A stretch of 6,528 nucleotides of DNA, from the NCBI GenBank assembly GCA_003222935.1, contig QHXL01000068.1, forward strand, positions 11,831-18,358, given 5' to 3'. The translations under genes and the position numbers were made by a program. The DNA is from Acidobacteriota bacterium. Lineage in GTDB: Bacteria; Acidobacteriota; Blastocatellia; Pyrinomonadales; Pyrinomonadaceae. Below the pieces are notes generated by a model. That model searched no databases and was not told the DNA's origin. It saw only the letters and a list, made by a program, of their open reading frames with translations. Position 1 is the first letter of the stretch. Every line of letters starts with the position of its first letter. Positions 5,242 to 6,528 of this stretch are shown piece by piece.

Positions 5242-5523
5242 TTACTGTTCCACTTTCACACCCCGCCAAAAAGCCACGTAACCTCTAATGTTGTTGGCCT
5301 CGGGCTTTGTTTCAGGGTAGTACCACGCGGCGTCTTTGTTTGTTTCGCCGTCGACTTCCAGATTGTAGTAACTTGCCTCGCCTTTCCACGGACAGACGGT
5401 ATGCGTATCACTCGACTTGAAATACTGTTTGTCGACCGAGTCGGGTGGAAAGTAATGGTTACCTTCAACGACAACTGTTTCATTGCTTTCGGCCAAGACG
5501 GCGGCGTTCCAAGTTGCTTTCAT
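5242..5523 (-). CDS. DUF427 domain protein
   Basis: This small 93-residue soluble protein covers nearly the whole DUF427 domain. Visible family blocks are MKATWNAAVLAES at 1-13, VEGNHYFP at 19-26, SDTHTVCPWKGEASYY at 38-53, DAAWYYPETKPEA at 64-76 and GYVAFWRGVKVE at 81-92. The family folds as a small beta barrel of unknown role; Cys44 and Trp46 in CPWKG are its most invariant part. Two starts are possible. ATG 5523 is preferred because AAGGA (5529-5533, minus strand) lies 5 nt before it and MKATW is the usual beginning. ATG 5544 would add seven residues and has no ribosome binding site. It appears to be a single-gene unit. Confidence 0.9.
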   Translation of the reverse strand: MKATWNAAVLAESNETVVVEGNHYFPPDSVDKQYFKSSDTHTVCPWKGEASYYNLEVDGETNKDAAWYYPETKPEANNIRGYVAFWRGVKVEQ

Positions 5524-5581
5524 AAAATTCCTTATCTGTTTCATGTTGAGTTACGACATCCCGCTTACATAAATTTACAGC

Positions 5582-5677
5582 CTCTGCGCAATTCTCAGCG
5601 GCCTCTGCGCCTCGGCGGTTTGTGGATGTCCTGGCATATTACCGCAGAGACGCAGAGACCGCTGAGACTGCGCAGAG
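5582..5677. repeat. Imperfect inverted repeat of CTCTGCG/CGCAGAG motifs
   Basis: The arms 5582-5619 and 5641-5677 are imperfect reverse complements over about 37 bp. The left begins CTCTGCGCAATTCTCAGCGG and the right ends GCTGAGACTGCGCAGAG. The core motif GCAGAGACGCAGAG is itself repeated. The element lies 16 bp past the stop of the exported YCII-like gene and about 60 bp before the DUF427 start on the same strand. It could end transcription of the former, but lacks a T-run. Its translation (AETQRPLRLRRE) is of a type seen as spurious protein in many genomes. Confidence 0.75.
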
Positions 5678-5693
5678 AATCACGCTTTGCCAG

Positions 5694-6407
5694 TCACGGC
5701 AGAATTCCAACTGGCACCAGCCACGGGTGAAGGTCCAGCGCGAGCCGGCCGGCCTTTACCGCTGGATCGGTCATCGTCAAGGTTCTAGCTTCCTCCATCG
5801 AATCCACGCGAAACACAAAGATGCCACGCAGTGTGCCATCGTCGCCAAATGGTCCAGCGACAACCAACTTCTTCATCTCCGCGAGTCGAGAGATGTTTGC
5901 CATGTGACCCTTCTGAATCTCTTCACTCTGCGGAGTCGTCTCAGGAGTCCACTTCTCGCCCCGTACAAGGAAAGCAAGATAAGCGGTCATTAACTTCGTC
6001 GGCGTTTCAGTCTTCTTCATCACGTCTTCTGACCACCACGGATGAAGTTCAGCAGTCACAAGTCCGCCGATGACTCCCGGATCAGCATCAATCCAGCTGC
6101 GTGCTTCATCAGCCGACGTGGTGCGAAAGATGTAGACACCCACGAGATCGCTTTCGTCTTTTATCGCCCCCGCGATTACTGCTTTATTTGACGCAAGCAA
6201 CGACTGTACGTAGTCGACGTGTTGTTTTTGAACCGCGGGGAAATCTTTTCCCGGATTAGGTGTCCATTTTGGCCCGCGTTTCAGAATCGCCATTTGAAAC
6301 TGAATGAGTTTCCTCTGAGGCGAGGCCGACTGCTGTTGTGGTGTTTGTGAAAGTCCCGCAGTAGCAAGAACGAATAGTGTAATGATTGCGTAGAGTAGTT
6401 TCATCAT
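5694..6407 (-). CDS. Exported protein with two YCII-like domains
   Basis: This protein of 237 residues begins with a signal peptide (MMKLLYAIITLFVLATAGLS, cleavage probably near residue 20), so it acts outside the cytoplasm. A short Gln/Ser/Pro linker is followed by two homologous modules, about 35-125 and 141-230. Each has a start like FQMAILKRGPKWTP or YLAFLVRGEKWTP, a His (His63, His168), an AG-hydrophobic strand (VIAGAIKDE, VVAGPFGDDG), an EAR helix, an Asp-Pro (109-110, 214-215) and a closing ELHPWW or DLHPWL. The conserved His and Asp-Pro fit the YCII/YciI family, a ferredoxin-like fold for which a His-Asp pair has been proposed as catalytic. The tandem, exported form is less usual than the small cytoplasmic one. 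ATG 6407 is preferred; the longer frame begins with TTG 6416. The substrate is unknown. Confidence 0.82.
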   Translation of the reverse strand: MMKLLYAIITLFVLATAGLSQTPQQQSASPQRKLIQFQMAILKRGPKWTPNPGKDFPAVQKQHVDYVQSLLASNKAVIAGAIKDESDLVGVYIFRTTSADEARSWIDADPGVIGGLVTAELHPWWSEDVMKKTETPTKLMTAYLAFLVRGEKWTPETTPQSEEIQKGHMANISRLAEMKKLVVAGPFGDDGTLRGIFVFRVDSMEEARTLTMTDPAVKAGRLALDLHPWLVPVGILP

Positions 6408-6491
6408 CGATCTCAACCTTGTCAGCTCCAGTTCGCAAGACAGAATTGCCGGGACATTTGATCTTTATTCGGATATTGGAGTTATCGCCTT

Positions 6492-6504
6492 GCCCCAGAG
6501 GGGC
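6492..6504. other. Short GC hairpin upstream of the YCII-like gene
   Basis: GCCCC (6492-6496) and GGGGC (6500-6504) can pair around AGA. The surrounding text, CCCCAGAGGGGCGACATG followed by TTTATAGCA, resembles another dispersed repeat I have seen in similar genomes, but the window ends too soon to define it. No promoter for the minus-strand gene could be picked in 6408-6528. Confidence 0.3.
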
Positions 6505-6528
6505 GACATGTTTATAGCACGGAAGCCT

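Noticed and set aside
5173..5993. Plus-strand frames at 5173-5730 and 5622-5993
   Set aside because: They run across the antisense of the DUF427 and YCII-like genes and the inverted repeat, without domain evidence.

Overview
This looks like a bacterial chromosome fragment, most probably from an acidobacterium (Blastocatellia/Pyrinomonadaceae-like) or a related soil lineage. The basis is circumstantial: base composition near 50 percent GC by eye, and intergenic DNA packed with short palindromic repeats whose spurious translations (…ECGDWSPLF, …IPPASAAWSF, tails with DKLKFVGH character) I associate with acidobacterial genomes. No rRNA or marker gene is present, so the assignment is inference. 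No complete mobile element, CRISPR array, tRNA or rRNA is visible.

Layout. 1-446 (+): 3' part of a mono-haem c-type cytochrome. 456-542: a 27-bp perfect inverted repeat between convergent genes. 496-1437 (-): GntR-family regulator whose last residues are encoded by that repeat. 1438-2014: a gene-free stretch of almost 600 bp holding two repeat clusters and a likely promoter. 2015-2569 (+): DUF2721 membrane protein, overlapping by 17 nt a PflX-like radical SAM gene (2553-3564, +) that is frameshifted near 3333. 3564-3664: another inverted repeat. 3672-4476 (-): two-domain cupin gene broken by a 1-nt loss and a 53-bp tandem duplication; 8 bp upstream of it lies a zinc-ribbon membrane protein (4485-5099, -). 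5242-5523 (-): DUF427 protein. 5582-5677: another inverted repeat. 5694-6407 (-): exported protein with two YCII-like domains. 6408-6528: upstream region with a small GC hairpin.

Function. The genes form no recognisable single pathway. Two likely two-gene transcription units are DUF2721/radical SAM (+) and zinc-ribbon/cupin (-); the rest look like single genes. I found no convincing new multi-gene system. The striking signals are (a) at least six kinds of short palindromic repeat in 6.5 kb, several arranged head-to-head as in REP/BIME elements, two of them intruding into coding sequence, and (b) two independent frame disruptions in adjacent genes. One of these contains two tandem copies that differ largely at synonymous positions, as if two diverged alleles had been joined, either biologically or by metagenome assembly.
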